Positions 28,314 to 37,620 of a stretch of 64,000 nucleotides of DNA are shown here, piece by piece (positions within the stretch are counted from its first letter, which is position 1; each line of letters opens with the position of its first letter). The position numbers and the translations under genes are program-made. The notes beneath the pieces were generated by a model that was given only the letters and a program-made list of their open reading frames with translations, was not told where the DNA came from and did not search any database. The DNA comes from Phocaeicola faecicola (GTDB lineage: Bacteria > Bacteroidota > Bacteroidia > Bacteroidales > Bacteroidaceae). The DNA lies in contig NZ_JABSOE010000014.1 in assembly GCF_013618865.1 (NCBI RefSeq), forward strand, positions 1 to 64,000, given 5' to 3'.

Positions 28314-28359
28314 CGGCGTGAAAATCAACTAGGGTAGTAATTTGTAAATGTGAAGGACT

Positions 28360-31008
28360 ATGTGGAAGAAGAAAACACGAAAGACTCAGTTTGCTTTTAA
28401 TGCTGAAAAGGTATTTCTGGCTGCGGCACAACCGCTGGATACTGTTTGGGGATATTTTCAGACAACCCGTTCGGGGCTGACTGGTGAGGAGATAGAGAAC
28501 AGGCAGGAAGTGTATGGGAAGAATGAGGTGGAGCATGAGAAAAAGAAAAACCCGGTTTCGGCTTTCATAAAGGCTTTTATCAATCCGTTTATCGGGGTAC
28601 TGACCGGACTGGTTGTCATTTCGTTTGTGCTGGATGTGCTGCTGGCGGAACCCGGAGAGCAGGATTGGACGGCAATCGTGATTATCTCGACAATGGTGAT
28701 TGTGAGTACGATTCTTCGTTTCTGTCAGGAGTGGAAGGCGAATGTGTCGAGCGAGGCGCTGCTGAAAATGGTGACAAATACTTGTTACGTGAGACGGGCG
28801 GGTGAGCAGGATGAGGAAATCAGCATTGCGGAACTGGTTCCGGGGGATGTGGTGATGATTGCTGCGGGAGACATGATTCCGGCGGATATCCGTATCATTG
28901 AGGCAAAGGACTTGTTTGTCAGTCAGTCTTCGTTGACGGGAGAGTCGGACCCGATTGAGAAATGTGCGGAGAATAAGGAGAATAAATATAGCAAGGGCAG
29001 TGTGGTGGAACTGGACAACATTTGTTTCATGGGATCGAATGTGGTGAGTGGTTCGGCTACCGGAATTGTCTTTGGTACGGGAAACAATACGTATCTGGGT
29101 ACGATTGCGAAGAGCATTGCGGGACACCGGGCAGCTACGGCTTTCGACCGGGGTATCAGTAAGGTGAGCTTCCTGCTGATTCGTTTCATGCTGGTAATGA
29201 TTCCTTTTGTGTTCCTGGTAAACGGACTGACGAAGGGCGACTGGCTGGAAGCGTTTATCTTTGCGGTTTCGGTGGCTGTGGGACTGACTCCGGAGATGCT
29301 GCCGATGATTGTGACTGCCAATCTGTCGAAGGGGGCAGTGGCGATGTCGAAGAAAAAGACGATTGTGAAGGACCTGAATGCAATCCAGAATTTCGGGGCG
29401 ATGAATATTCTTTGTACCGATAAGACGGGTACGCTGACTTGCGACCAGATTGTGCTGGAGAAGTATATCAATGCGGATGGCAGCAGGGATGTGGAGAAGC
29501 GTATTCTGCGTCATGCTTATTTCAACAGTTTTTTCCAGACGGGACTGAAGAATCTGATGGATAAGGCGATTTTGTCGCACGTGAAGGAACTGGATATGGA
29601 GCATCTGAAGGACAATTACCGGAAGGTGGATGAGATTCCGTTCGATTTTACGCGTCGCCGGATGTCGGTGGTGGTGGAAGACAGACAGGGAAAGCGTCAG
29701 ATTATCACTAAGGGAGCGGTAGAAGAGATGCTGGAGATTTGTTCGCATGCGGAGTTTAGGGGTGAGGTGCGTCCGTTCTCGGAGGAACTGAAGAAGAATG
29801 CCAAGAGCATCAGTGAGCAGATGAACAAGCTGGGTATGCGGGTACTGGCCGTGGCACAGAAGAGTTACCTGGACAAGGAATGTGACTTTAGTGTGAAGGA
29901 TGAGAATGACATGGTGCTGATCGGGTATCTGGCTTTCCTCGATCCTCCCAAACCGTCGGCTGCCAGTGCCATCCGGCAGTTGCATGAGCACGGCGTAGAG
30001 GTGAAGATTCTGTCGGGCGACAACGATGCGGTGGTAAGAACCATTGCACGTCAGGTGGGTATTGATACGACGAATACGCTGACCGGTGTGGACTTTGCTG
30101 CCTTGAGTGAGGAGCAGCAGCTGGTGGCAGTGCGCGAGACAACGGTATTCTCCAAACTGACTCCCATCCAGAAGACGCAGATCATTGCTTTGCTGCAGGA
30201 ACAGCAGAATACGGTGGGATTCCTGGGAGATGGTATTAATGATGCGGCAGCGCTGAGGCAGTCGGATATCGGTATCTCGGTGGATTCGGCTGTGGATATC
30301 GCGAAGGAGAGTGCGGACATTATTCTGCTCGAAAAGGACCTGATGGTACTGGAAGACGGGGTACTGGAAGGCAGAAAGACGTTCGGAAATATTACGAAGT
30401 ATATCAAGATGACGGCAAGCTCGAACTTTGGAAATATGTTCAGTGTAATGGCGGCCAGTGCGTTCTTGCCTTTCTTGCCGATGCTGCCGATTCATCTGCT
30501 GATACAGAATCTGTTGTATGATGTGTCACAGACTACCATCCCGTTCGACCGGATGGATGCGGATTACCTGAAAAAGCCTCGCAAGTGGGATGCTTCCGAC
30601 TTGAGCCGGTTCATGATTTTCATCGGCCCTATCAGTTCGGTATTTGACATTGTGACTTATCTGGTAATGTGGTATGTGTTCGACTGCCAGTCGGTGGATC
30701 ATCAGACTCTGTTCCAGTCGGGATGGTTCATCGAGGGACTGCTGTCACAGACGCTGATTGTGCATATGATCCGTACGCGGAAGATTCCGTTCTTCCAGAG
30801 CCGGGCTTCCTGGCAGGTGACGGGACTGACCTTGCTGATCATGGCTGTAGGTATTGTGATTCCGTTTACGCCTTTCGGCAGTTCAATTGGTCTGTCGGCA
30901 TTGCCGCTGAGTTATTTCCCGTGGCTGGCAGGTATTCTGCTGTCGTATTGTGTACTGACACAGGTGATTAAGAACTGGTATATCAAACGTTTCGTAAAAT
31001 GGTTGTAA
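28360..31008 (+). CDS. mgtA: magnesium-translocating P-type ATPase
   Basis: This is a P3B-type P-type ATPase of 882 residues. It has an N-terminal cytoplasmic segment, an actuator region with SQSSLTGESDPIEK, phosphorylated Asp354 in CTDKTGTLTC, the nucleotide-binding domain, FLGDGINDAAALRQSD at the hinge, and about ten membrane helices. ASSNFGNMFSVM and LIQNLLYDVSQTTIPFD are typical of MgtA/MgtB. It imports Mg2+ into the cytoplasm. The promoter lacks a -33 element and carries four phased repeats, so regulated expression, probably by magnesium, is inferred. No M-box riboswitch is present in the short leader. The porin gene starts three bases after its stop. Confidence 0.94.
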   Translation: MWKKKTRKTQFAFNAEKVFLAAAQPLDTVWGYFQTTRSGLTGEEIENRQEVYGKNEVEHEKKKNPVSAFIKAFINPFIGVLTGLVVISFVLDVLLAEPGEQDWTAIVIISTMVIVSTILRFCQEWKANVSSEALLKMVTNTCYVRRAGEQDEEISIAELVPGDVVMIAAGDMIPADIRIIEAKDLFVSQSSLTGESDPIEKCAENKENKYSKGSVVELDNICFMGSNVVSGSATGIVFGTGNNTYLGTIAKSIAGHRAATAFDRGISKVSFLLIRFMLVMIPFVFLVNGLTKGDWLEAFIFAVSVAVGLTPEMLPMIVTANLSKGAVAMSKKKTIVKDLNAIQNFGAMNILCTDKTGTLTCDQIVLEKYINADGSRDVEKRILRHAYFNSFFQTGLKNLMDKAILSHVKELDMEHLKDNYRKVDEIPFDFTRRRMSVVVEDRQGKRQIITKGAVEEMLEICSHAEFRGEVRPFSEELKKNAKSISEQMNKLGMRVLAVAQKSYLDKECDFSVKDENDMVLIGYLAFLDPPKPSAASAIRQLHEHGVEVKILSGDNDAVVRTIARQVGIDTTNTLTGVDFAALSEEQQLVAVRETTVFSKLTPIQKTQIIALLQEQQNTVGFLGDGINDAAALRQSDIGISVDSAVDIAKESADIILLEKDLMVLEDGVLEGRKTFGNITKYIKMTASSNFGNMFSVMAASAFLPFLPMLPIHLLIQNLLYDVSQTTIPFDRMDADYLKKPRKWDASDLSRFMIFIGPISSVFDIVTYLVMWYVFDCQSVDHQTLFQSGWFIEGLLSQTLIVHMIRTRKIPFFQSRASWQVTGLTLLIMAVGIVIPFTPFGSSIGLSALPLSYFPWLAGILLSYCVLTQVIKNWYIKRFVKWL

Positions 31009-31011
31009 GAG

Positions 31012-32067
31012 ATGAGGGTAGGATTGAGGACATGTTGCCTGATGGCAGTGGCTGTGACGGGCAGCCACTGCCTGATGGCTCAGCATGTGGGATTGACGTA
31101 TACTGCTGAAATGCAGACGGATTTCAGAGAAAATGGTTACAATTGGGTAAATCTGCTGCGCGCCGAGGGTGCGTGGAACTTAGGAAAGGGAGTTGGTTTT
31201 CATGTGGCTTCCATCAGTATTGCCAAGACGCGGGAGGAGCGGCTGGCGAATGACTTGCAGACTTTTTCGAATATTGAGGAGGACAACTTGCCGTTGTCGC
31301 TGGCGGTGCTGGGAGTAGAGTGGAAGGTGGGCAGGTCGGTCTTCTTCGGGGGAATCAGGAATGTGAATGAGGATTATTTCACGTCGCCAGTGACTTCGTT
31401 GTTTACGAACAGTTCGTGTGGCATCTTTCCTACGTTGTCGGTGAATTTTCCATTGGCCAATTATCCGATGTCGTCGGTGTGTGTGGATTATAAACTGGAA
31501 CTGGATAAGTGGATGTGGGAGACTTCTGTCTACAACGGTGTGGGATATAAGGCCTGGAGCGGAAGAGAGAATATGTTCCGGTTTTGTCCGGGAGAAGATG
31601 GAATAATGGGTGTAACATCTGTAAATTATCAGAGTAACAGTGGCAATGGTTATTATATGGGGGCTGCTTTACGTTACGGGCTGCCTGTGGTTGATGAGAT
31701 GGGAAATCCGGAACTGGAAGGGAAGACGGTGGAGAAGGAAGTGAAAGCGGTGGTCTGGGGATATACCGAACAGAAGTTGGGCAACCGTGTGTCTCTTTTG
31801 TGTCAGGGGTCTGTGGCTCCGTCGCGCGACTGGGGATGCCGGAGTTATGCCGGAGGCGGACTGGTGTTTCACGGAAACAACGACCGGTGGACCGGAGGTG
31901 TGTTTGTGGATTATGCGGATTTTACGGACGCGTATGAATGGGCCGGGGAACTGACTTGCCGGATTCCTTGTCTGAAGAAAGGGTATGTTCAGCCGACTTT
32001 ACACGTTATTGTGAACAGTCGGGAGAGGAATCTTATCGGATTGTTGAGACTGGGGTATGAAATCTAG
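31012..32067 (+). CDS. OprB-like porin coupled to mgtA
   Basis: A signal peptide of about 23 residues ends LMAQ. The remainder is strongly beta-patterned and ends in a barrel-type C-terminus (IGLLRLGYEI). The sequence resembles the carbohydrate-selective porin OprB superfamily in layout (GGGLVFHG.NDRWTGGVFVDYADF), but identity with characterised porins cannot be judged here. Only three bases separate it from mgtA, so the two are one transcriptional and probably translationally linked unit. The context suggests passage of Mg2+ or another divalent ion across the outer membrane when the ATPase is induced. That role is inference. Confidence 0.65.
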   Translation: MRVGLRTCCLMAVAVTGSHCLMAQHVGLTYTAEMQTDFRENGYNWVNLLRAEGAWNLGKGVGFHVASISIAKTREERLANDLQTFSNIEEDNLPLSLAVLGVEWKVGRSVFFGGIRNVNEDYFTSPVTSLFTNSSCGIFPTLSVNFPLANYPMSSVCVDYKLELDKWMWETSVYNGVGYKAWSGRENMFRFCPGEDGIMGVTSVNYQSNSGNGYYMGAALRYGLPVVDEMGNPELEGKTVEKEVKAVVWGYTEQKLGNRVSLLCQGSVAPSRDWGCRSYAGGGLVFHGNNDRWTGGVFVDYADFTDAYEWAGELTCRIPCLKKGYVQPTLHVIVNSRERNLIGLLRLGYEI

Positions 32068-32353
32068 CAAAGGGGAGAAGGGATCTGTAAGGTGAAAAAC
32101 GGTATTTCTCGGATGAGGCTGATGATTGGGGAGCAAATGAAAAGGTCATGGAAACAAAGAAAAATCAATCTCTTTTTTTAGTTTTTGGAAAGAAGGCTTG
32201 CATATCTCGATTATTTTAATCAATATTGTGAGCAGTTTTTGCAGAAAATAAAAGGAATGTATAAAAAAGAGATATTGGGATAGAACCGTTTGCAAGTCAT
32301 CCGGTTAGGGTGTATGGAAACAGGCTTCCGAATGTTTTTAAATGTTTGTATCT

Positions 32354-33454
32354 ATGAGAAAGTATGTGAAAATAGCAGTGCTGGTACTGGTGGCACTGAT
32401 ATTTGTGGGCACCTTTGTTTTTTTGTATCAAAAATCTCAGCCTCAGGATACCGTGTATCACATATTGCCTGTGGAGCGGACCGATGTGGTGCAGGCTACG
32501 GTAGCTACCGGAAAGATTGAGCCGAGGGATGAGGTGCAGATCAAGCCTCAGATTTCGGGAATCATTGCGGAGGTATATAAGGAAGCCGGTCAGCAGGTGA
32601 GCAAGGGAGAGGTGATTGCAAAGGTGAAGGTGATTCCGGAACTGGGACAGTTGAATGCAGCGGAAAGCCGGGTTCGTCTGGCGGAAATGAACGGACGGCA
32701 GGCGGAAATCGACCTGGAGCGAATGGAGAAGCTGTATCAGGATAAGCTGGTGAGCAATGAGGAGTATGAAAAGACGTTGCTTGCAGCCCGTCAGGCACGT
32801 GAGGAGATTCAGGCTGCAAAGGACAACCTGGAAATTGTCAAGGAGGGAATTACCAAGAACAGCGCTTCTTTCAGTAGTACGCTGATCCGTTCTACCATAA
32901 CCGGACTGATACTGGATGTGCCGGTAAAGGTGGGAAATTCGGTAATCATGAGTAATACGTTCAACGACGGAACCACCATTGCGACGGTGGCGGATATGGG
33001 CGACCTGATTTTCCGGGGAAATGTCGATGAGACGGAAGTGGGAAGAATCAAGGAGGGTATTCCGGTGAAAATCAAGCTGGGAGCCTTACAGAATATGACG
33101 TTCGATGCGGTACTGGAGTATATTTCTCCGAAAAGCGTGGAGAACAACGGAGCCAATCAGTTTGAAATCAAGGCGGCTATTACGGTTCCCGACAGTGTGA
33201 CCATACGTTCGGGATACAGTGCCAATGCGGAAATGGAGCTGCAGCGGGCAGAACAGGTACTGGCTATTCCTGAGAGCGCGGTGGAATTCAGAGGGGATAC
33301 GGTATATACTTATGTACTGACAGACAGTGTCCCGGTGCAGAAGTTTGAACGCCGCAGGATACAGACCGGAGTGAGTGATGGAATTCACATTGAGGTAAAG
33401 GAAGGCCTTTCGGCTGCCGACCGGGTGCGTGGATTGAAGATGGAAGGATTATAA
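32354..33454 (+). CDS. MacA-like periplasmic adaptor (HlyD family)
   Basis: One N-terminal membrane anchor (about residues 6-24) precedes a membrane-fusion fold: a lipoyl half-motif (IKPQISGIIAEVYKEAGQQVSKGEVIAKVKV), a coiled-coil hairpin (~90-170), the second lipoyl half (STITGLILDVPVKVGNSV) and beta-barrel domains. The layout is that of MacA and related adaptors joining an inner-membrane ABC transporter to TolC. An in-frame ATG at 32342 is a less likely start. The tolC-type gene starts 10 bp downstream. No MacB-like permease is in the cluster. Confidence 0.85.
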   Translation: MRKYVKIAVLVLVALIFVGTFVFLYQKSQPQDTVYHILPVERTDVVQATVATGKIEPRDEVQIKPQISGIIAEVYKEAGQQVSKGEVIAKVKVIPELGQLNAAESRVRLAEMNGRQAEIDLERMEKLYQDKLVSNEEYEKTLLAARQAREEIQAAKDNLEIVKEGITKNSASFSSTLIRSTITGLILDVPVKVGNSVIMSNTFNDGTTIATVADMGDLIFRGNVDETEVGRIKEGIPVKIKLGALQNMTFDAVLEYISPKSVENNGANQFEIKAAITVPDSVTIRSGYSANAEMELQRAEQVLAIPESAVEFRGDTVYTYVLTDSVPVQKFERRRIQTGVSDGIHIEVKEGLSAADRVRGLKMEGL

Positions 33455-33464
33455 TGAAAAAGGT

Positions 33465-34790
33465 ATGAGAAAACTGCAAGTTCTTGGAGTGTTATCCTTG
33501 CTTTGTGCCTCTCCGTTTCAGGCACAGGAAGTATGGGATCTGAAGCGTTGCATCGATTATGCGATTGAACACAATCTGACGGTCAAGCAGCAGGAGGTAG
33601 CGAGAGATAAGAGTGAGGTGGATTTGAGTACCTCCAAAAACAGCCGGCTGCCGGATTTGAATGGTAGTTTTTCCCATTCTTTCAACTTCGGAAGAAGTAT
33701 TCAGGCAGATAATACGTATAGTAGTATCAATACACAGAATACAGGGTTTAACCTGTCGACCAGTGTCCCGCTTTTTACGGGAATGCAGCTTACGCACAAC
33801 ATCGCACTTTCTAAGTTGAACCTGAGTGCGGCCATTGAGGATCTGAATAAGGCAAAAGAAGATATCAGCATTCAGGTTGCCTCCTCGTATCTTCAGGTAC
33901 TGTTCAACCAGGAACTGATGGAGGTGGCTCATCGTCAGGTTGATTTGAGTCAGGAGATAAAGGCGCAGAAAGAGGCGTTCTATAAAGCCGGAAAGGCTTC
34001 GCGTGCCGAATGGTATGAAGCGCGTTCCCGGGTGGCTCAGGATGAGCTTTCGGCGGTTCAGGCAGACAACAACTATAAGTTGGCTTTGCTCGACCTTTCG
34101 CAGTTGCTGGAACTTCCTTCGCCGGATGGTTTTGCGATATTGTCACCGAAGGTGGATACGGTACAGAGTCAGAGCATGGCAATGTCTCCTGCCGATATCT
34201 ATACCGATGCGTTACTGATCAAACCGTCGATCAAGGCTGCACAGTACCGGGTACAGGGAGCGCAGAAGAGTATCCGTATCGCCCAGAGTGCTTATTATCC
34301 GAAACTGAGTCTGGGGGCCGGACTGAGTACCAATTTTTATAATGTGTCGGGACGGGAAAACGGCAACTTCGGGTCACAGCTTCGTGATAACTTCAGTCAG
34401 TACATCGGATTTTCGCTGAATATTCCGATATTCAACCGCCTGTCTACACGGAACCAGGTGAGAAGTGCACGACTTCAGCATACTACGCTGAGTTGGCAAC
34501 TGGAGGAAAGTAAGAAGACTTTGTATAAGGAAATACAGCAGGCTTATTATAATGCCCAGAATGCCAGTGCCAAGTACCGGAGCAGCCGGGTGGCCGATGA
34601 GGCTGCGGAAGAGTCTTTCGCACTGATCAAGGAAAAGTATCTGAACGGAAAGGCTACGGCCACTGAATATAACGAATCGAGAACGGCATGGATGAAGGCG
34701 GTTTCCGACCGTATTCAGGCTAAATATGATTATTTGTTCCGGGTGAAGATACTCGATTTTTACCGGGGCATTCCGCTGGAATTAGAGTAA
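33465..34790 (+). CDS. TolC family outer-membrane efflux protein
   Basis: The signal peptide ends PFQAQ. The two repeated outer-membrane-factor halves follow, starting VWDLKRCIDYAIEHNLTVK and later SIKAAQYRVQGAQKSIRIAQSAYYPKLSLGAG. Such proteins trimerise into an exit duct across the outer membrane and periplasm. At 441 residues it has the standard length. It is the last gene of a two-gene operon with the MacA-like adaptor and ends at a strong terminator. The partner ABC pump is probably encoded elsewhere. Confidence 0.9.
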   Translation: MRKLQVLGVLSLLCASPFQAQEVWDLKRCIDYAIEHNLTVKQQEVARDKSEVDLSTSKNSRLPDLNGSFSHSFNFGRSIQADNTYSSINTQNTGFNLSTSVPLFTGMQLTHNIALSKLNLSAAIEDLNKAKEDISIQVASSYLQVLFNQELMEVAHRQVDLSQEIKAQKEAFYKAGKASRAEWYEARSRVAQDELSAVQADNNYKLALLDLSQLLELPSPDGFAILSPKVDTVQSQSMAMSPADIYTDALLIKPSIKAAQYRVQGAQKSIRIAQSAYYPKLSLGAGLSTNFYNVSGRENGNFGSQLRDNFSQYIGFSLNIPIFNRLSTRNQVRSARLQHTTLSWQLEESKKTLYKEIQQAYYNAQNASAKYRSSRVADEAAEESFALIKEKYLNGKATATEYNESRTAWMKAVSDRIQAKYDYLFRVKILDFYRGIPLELE

Positions 34791-34821
34791 CTGATCGGAG
34801 GAAACCGATAACCCGCAGTGG

Positions 34822-34875
34822 CAACTTCTGTATATGAAGCATCTGGCAAGTTCTTCATATACAGAAGTTTTTTTA
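34822..34875 (+). terminator. rho-independent terminator after tolC
   Basis: A 16-bp stem, AACTTCTGTATATGAA against TTCATATACAGAAGTT, is followed by a T run. Confidence 0.9.
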
Positions 34876-34950
34876 TGCGGATTTTACAGATTACCCCCGA
34901 TATCTTATGTTTTTAATCAAAAAAAAGCAAATTTATAACAGAAAAGTTTG

Positions 34951-34958
34951 TATCTTTG
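34951..34958 (+). promoter_or_regulatory. -7 element of the fabI operon
   Basis: TATCTTTG fits the consensus and lies 23 bp before the fabI ATG, giving a short leader of about 17 nt. The -33 element is weak. Confidence 0.5.
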
Positions 34959-34981
34959 CCCCAAATTTATAATTAAAAGGT

Positions 34982-35839
34982 ATGAGTTATAATTTACTTA
35001 AAGGAAAAAGAGGTATTATCTTTGGTGCTTTGAATGAACAGTCTATCGCTTGGAAAGTAGCAGAAAAGGCTGTAGAAGAAGGAGCTGTCATTACTTTGTC
35101 TAATACTCCGGTTGCAGTCCGTATGGGTGAAGTTTCAGCTTTGGCAGAAAAATTGAACTGTGAAGTGATTCCGGCTGATGCTACTTGTGTAGCTGATCTT
35201 GAAAATGTATTCAAGCGCTCAATGGAAGTACTTGGGGGTAAAATCGACTTTGTACTGCACTCTATCGGTATGTCACCGAACGTACGTAAGAAACGTACTT
35301 ATGATGACTTGGATTATGATATGCTGAGCAAAACATTGGATATTTCTGCAGTATCATTCCACAAGATGATTCAGGCAGCAAAAAAACTGGATGCCATCAA
35401 TGAATACGGTTCTATCGTAGCATTGAGCTATGTGGCAGCACAGCGTACATTCTACGGATATAATGATATGGCAGACGCCAAAGCATTGCTGGAATCAATC
35501 GCACGCAGCTTCGGATACATCTATGGCCGTGAGCACCATGTGCGTATCAATACCATTTCTCAGTCGCCGACCATGACAACTGCCGGATCGGGAGTGAAGG
35601 GTATGGATAAACTGTTCGATTTCGCAAACCGTATGTCTCCTCTGGGCAATGCTTCGGCTGATGAGTGTGCAGACTACTGTATCGTGATGTTCTCTGATCT
35701 CACCCGTAAGGTGACTATGCAGAACCTCTTCCACGACGGCGGATTCTCTAGCGTGGGTATGAGTTTGCGTGCCATGGCTACTTATGAAAAGGGTCTGGAC
35801 GAATATAAGGACGAAAACGGTAACATTATCTACGGATAA
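34982..35839 (+). CDS. fabI: enoyl-[acyl-carrier-protein] reductase (NADH) FabI
   Basis: This is a short-chain dehydrogenase-type FabI: GKRGIIFGALNEQSIAWKVAE binds the cofactor, SIGMSP lies in the middle, and the catalytic YNDMADAK gives Tyr-x6-Lys. It carries out the last reduction of each fatty-acid elongation cycle in the cytoplasm and is the family targeted by triclosan. The length (285) is a little above the E. coli enzyme, as in other Bacteroidetes. The gldB-like gene follows after 13 bp. Confidence 0.95.
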   Translation: MSYNLLKGKRGIIFGALNEQSIAWKVAEKAVEEGAVITLSNTPVAVRMGEVSALAEKLNCEVIPADATCVADLENVFKRSMEVLGGKIDFVLHSIGMSPNVRKKRTYDDLDYDMLSKTLDISAVSFHKMIQAAKKLDAINEYGSIVALSYVAAQRTFYGYNDMADAKALLESIARSFGYIYGREHHVRINTISQSPTMTTAGSGVKGMDKLFDFANRMSPLGNASADECADYCIVMFSDLTRKVTMQNLFHDGGFSSVGMSLRAMATYEKGLDEYKDENGNIIYG

Positions 35840-35852
35840 TATTCATGGATGA

Positions 35853-36842
35853 ATGAAAAACATTATCGTACTGATATTGATGAGTCTTTTTGCCTTGACT
35901 GCTTGTCTTTCTGACAGGCAGCAGGGCATTAATTCTTTACAGACAGACGTGAAGGTTTTTCGTTACGACCGTCTGCAGTATGAAGCGGTGGCGCTGAACA
36001 GCTTTTCCGCAATGCAGAAAATGAGTCTTGACTGTCCGCAGGCTACCAAGATTCTGATTGAAGAGGTACTTGGACTGGGCCGCGTCAACGAACCGGCCAT
36101 CAACGAGCGGTTGTGTGCCTACTATTCCGATTCGGTATTGCTGAAACTGATGGAAGATGCCGAAAGCAAGTTCAAGGACATGACATGGATAGAGGAAGGG
36201 CTGACTGACGGTTTCAGAAACCTGGTACGGGAAGTTCCCGAAATCCCGGTTCCCCGCATCTATGCCCAGATATCTGCCCTGAACCAGTCCGTGGTAGTAG
36301 GAGACAGTCTGGTCGGATTCAGTCTGGACAAATACATGGGAGAGGATTATCCGCTCTACCAGAAATATTATTATGCCTACCAGCGCAGGTCGATGAATCC
36401 GGAGCGTATACTGCCGGATTGCTTTACTTTCTACCTGATGAGCTATTATCCGTTTCATTGGATGCCCAACCACCGTTCGCTGTTCGATATCATCATGCAC
36501 CAGGGAAAGATTAACTGGGTAGTGAAACACATCCTGAAACTGAAATCGGACGCTGCTGTATTGGGATATACAGAGGATGAAAGCCGCTGGTGCAAGAAAA
36601 ACAGGAAAAAAATCTGGGAATGGATGAAGTCGCAAGGACATCTCTCCAGTACCGATCCGATGGTTGTCCGGGCCTATACTCATCCCGATCCGAGCGCTGT
36701 ATTCAACGGTGAGAAAATTCCCCCTGTCATAGGTGTATGGATGGGAATGCAGCTGGTACAGAAGTATATGGATGAGCATCCGGACCTGAGTATCAAGGAA
36801 CTGCTCGAGACCCAGTATTTTGATGATTTGTCTTTAAATTGA
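35853..36842 (+). CDS. GldB-like lipoprotein
   Basis: The lipobox is LTAC with the Cys at residue 18. The remaining ~310 residues match the gliding-motility lipoprotein GldB family in length and in motifs such as VFRYDRLQYE and the late HPDPSAVFNGEKIPPVIGVWMGMQLV. In flavobacteria GldB is needed for gliding and type IX secretion-linked functions. Gut Bacteroidales carry it without gliding, and its role there is not established. It is probably co-transcribed with fabI (13-bp gap) and stands 44 bp before the rsmI-like gene. Confidence 0.8.
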   Translation: MKNIIVLILMSLFALTACLSDRQQGINSLQTDVKVFRYDRLQYEAVALNSFSAMQKMSLDCPQATKILIEEVLGLGRVNEPAINERLCAYYSDSVLLKLMEDAESKFKDMTWIEEGLTDGFRNLVREVPEIPVPRIYAQISALNQSVVVGDSLVGFSLDKYMGEDYPLYQKYYYAYQRRSMNPERILPDCFTFYLMSYYPFHWMPNHRSLFDIIMHQGKINWVVKHILKLKSDAAVLGYTEDESRWCKKNRKKIWEWMKSQGHLSSTDPMVVRAYTHPDPSAVFNGEKIPPVIGVWMGMQLVQKYMDEHPDLSIKELLETQYFDDLSLN

Positions 36843-36886
36843 TTGATTATTAGTCTTTTCCCTGTCTGAGGGAGAAATATGGAATT

Positions 36887-37591
36887 ATGGAAACCGCATT
36901 GTATTTACTTCCTGTTACATTGGGAGATACCCCCCTGGAACAAGTGTTGCCTGCTTACAATAAGGAGATTATTTGTCAGATTAAGCATTTTATTGTAGAA
37001 GACGTGCGTTCGGCACGACGTTTTCTGAAGAAAGTCGACCGTGACATGGATATTGACGGACTGACCTTCTATCCTTTGAACAAGCATACTTCTCCCGATG
37101 AAATCTCAGGCTATCTTCTTCCTCTGATGGAAGGTCATTCAATGGGAGTGATTTCCGAAGCCGGATGTCCCGCAGTGGCCGATCCGGGAGCGGATGTGGT
37201 TGCCATTGCCCAACGGAAAAACCTGAGAGTCATTCCGCTGGTAGGGCCTTCTTCCATTATTCTTTCCGTCATGGCTTCCGGCTTCAACGGACAGAGCTTT
37301 GCCTTTCACGGCTATCTGCCCATCGATCCTTCGGAACGTGCACGCCGCCTGAAGGAACTCGAGAACCGCATTTATTCGGAGCATCAGACACAGCTCTTTA
37401 TCGAAACGCCTTACCGTAACCACAAGATGCTGGAGGACATTATCCGCAACTGCCGTCCTCAGACGAAACTGTGTATCGCAGCCAATATTACCTGCGAAGG
37501 AGAATATATCAAGACCCGTACCGTGAAGGAATGGAAGAACCATTTGCCCGACCTGACGAAAATTCCTTGTATTTTCCTGATTTACAAATAA
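36887..37591 (+). CDS. RsmI-like SAM-dependent methyltransferase
   Basis: The 234-residue protein belongs to the tetrapyrrole methylase fold: it starts LYLLPVTLGDTP, has GVISEAGCPAVADPGADVV in the SAM-binding region, and VGPSSIILSVMASGF. RsmI adds the 2'-O-methyl group at C1402 of 16S rRNA. This Bacteroidetes form is shorter than E. coli RsmI and lacks its C-terminal extension, so it may act on the same or another target. It converges with the next gene, 29 bp away. Confidence 0.82.
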   Translation: METALYLLPVTLGDTPLEQVLPAYNKEIICQIKHFIVEDVRSARRFLKKVDRDMDIDGLTFYPLNKHTSPDEISGYLLPLMEGHSMGVISEAGCPAVADPGADVVAIAQRKNLRVIPLVGPSSIILSVMASGFNGQSFAFHGYLPIDPSERARRLKELENRIYSEHQTQLFIETPYRNHKMLEDIIRNCRPQTKLCIAANITCEGEYIKTRTVKEWKNHLPDLTKIPCIFLIYK

Positions 37592-37620
37592 TGGATTTGC
37601 CGGACAGGGAGAGGCAAGAA

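Noticed and set aside
28320-28359. M-box (Mg2+) riboswitch upstream of mgtA
   Set aside because: The leader is only about 40 nt, too short for the M-box aptamer.
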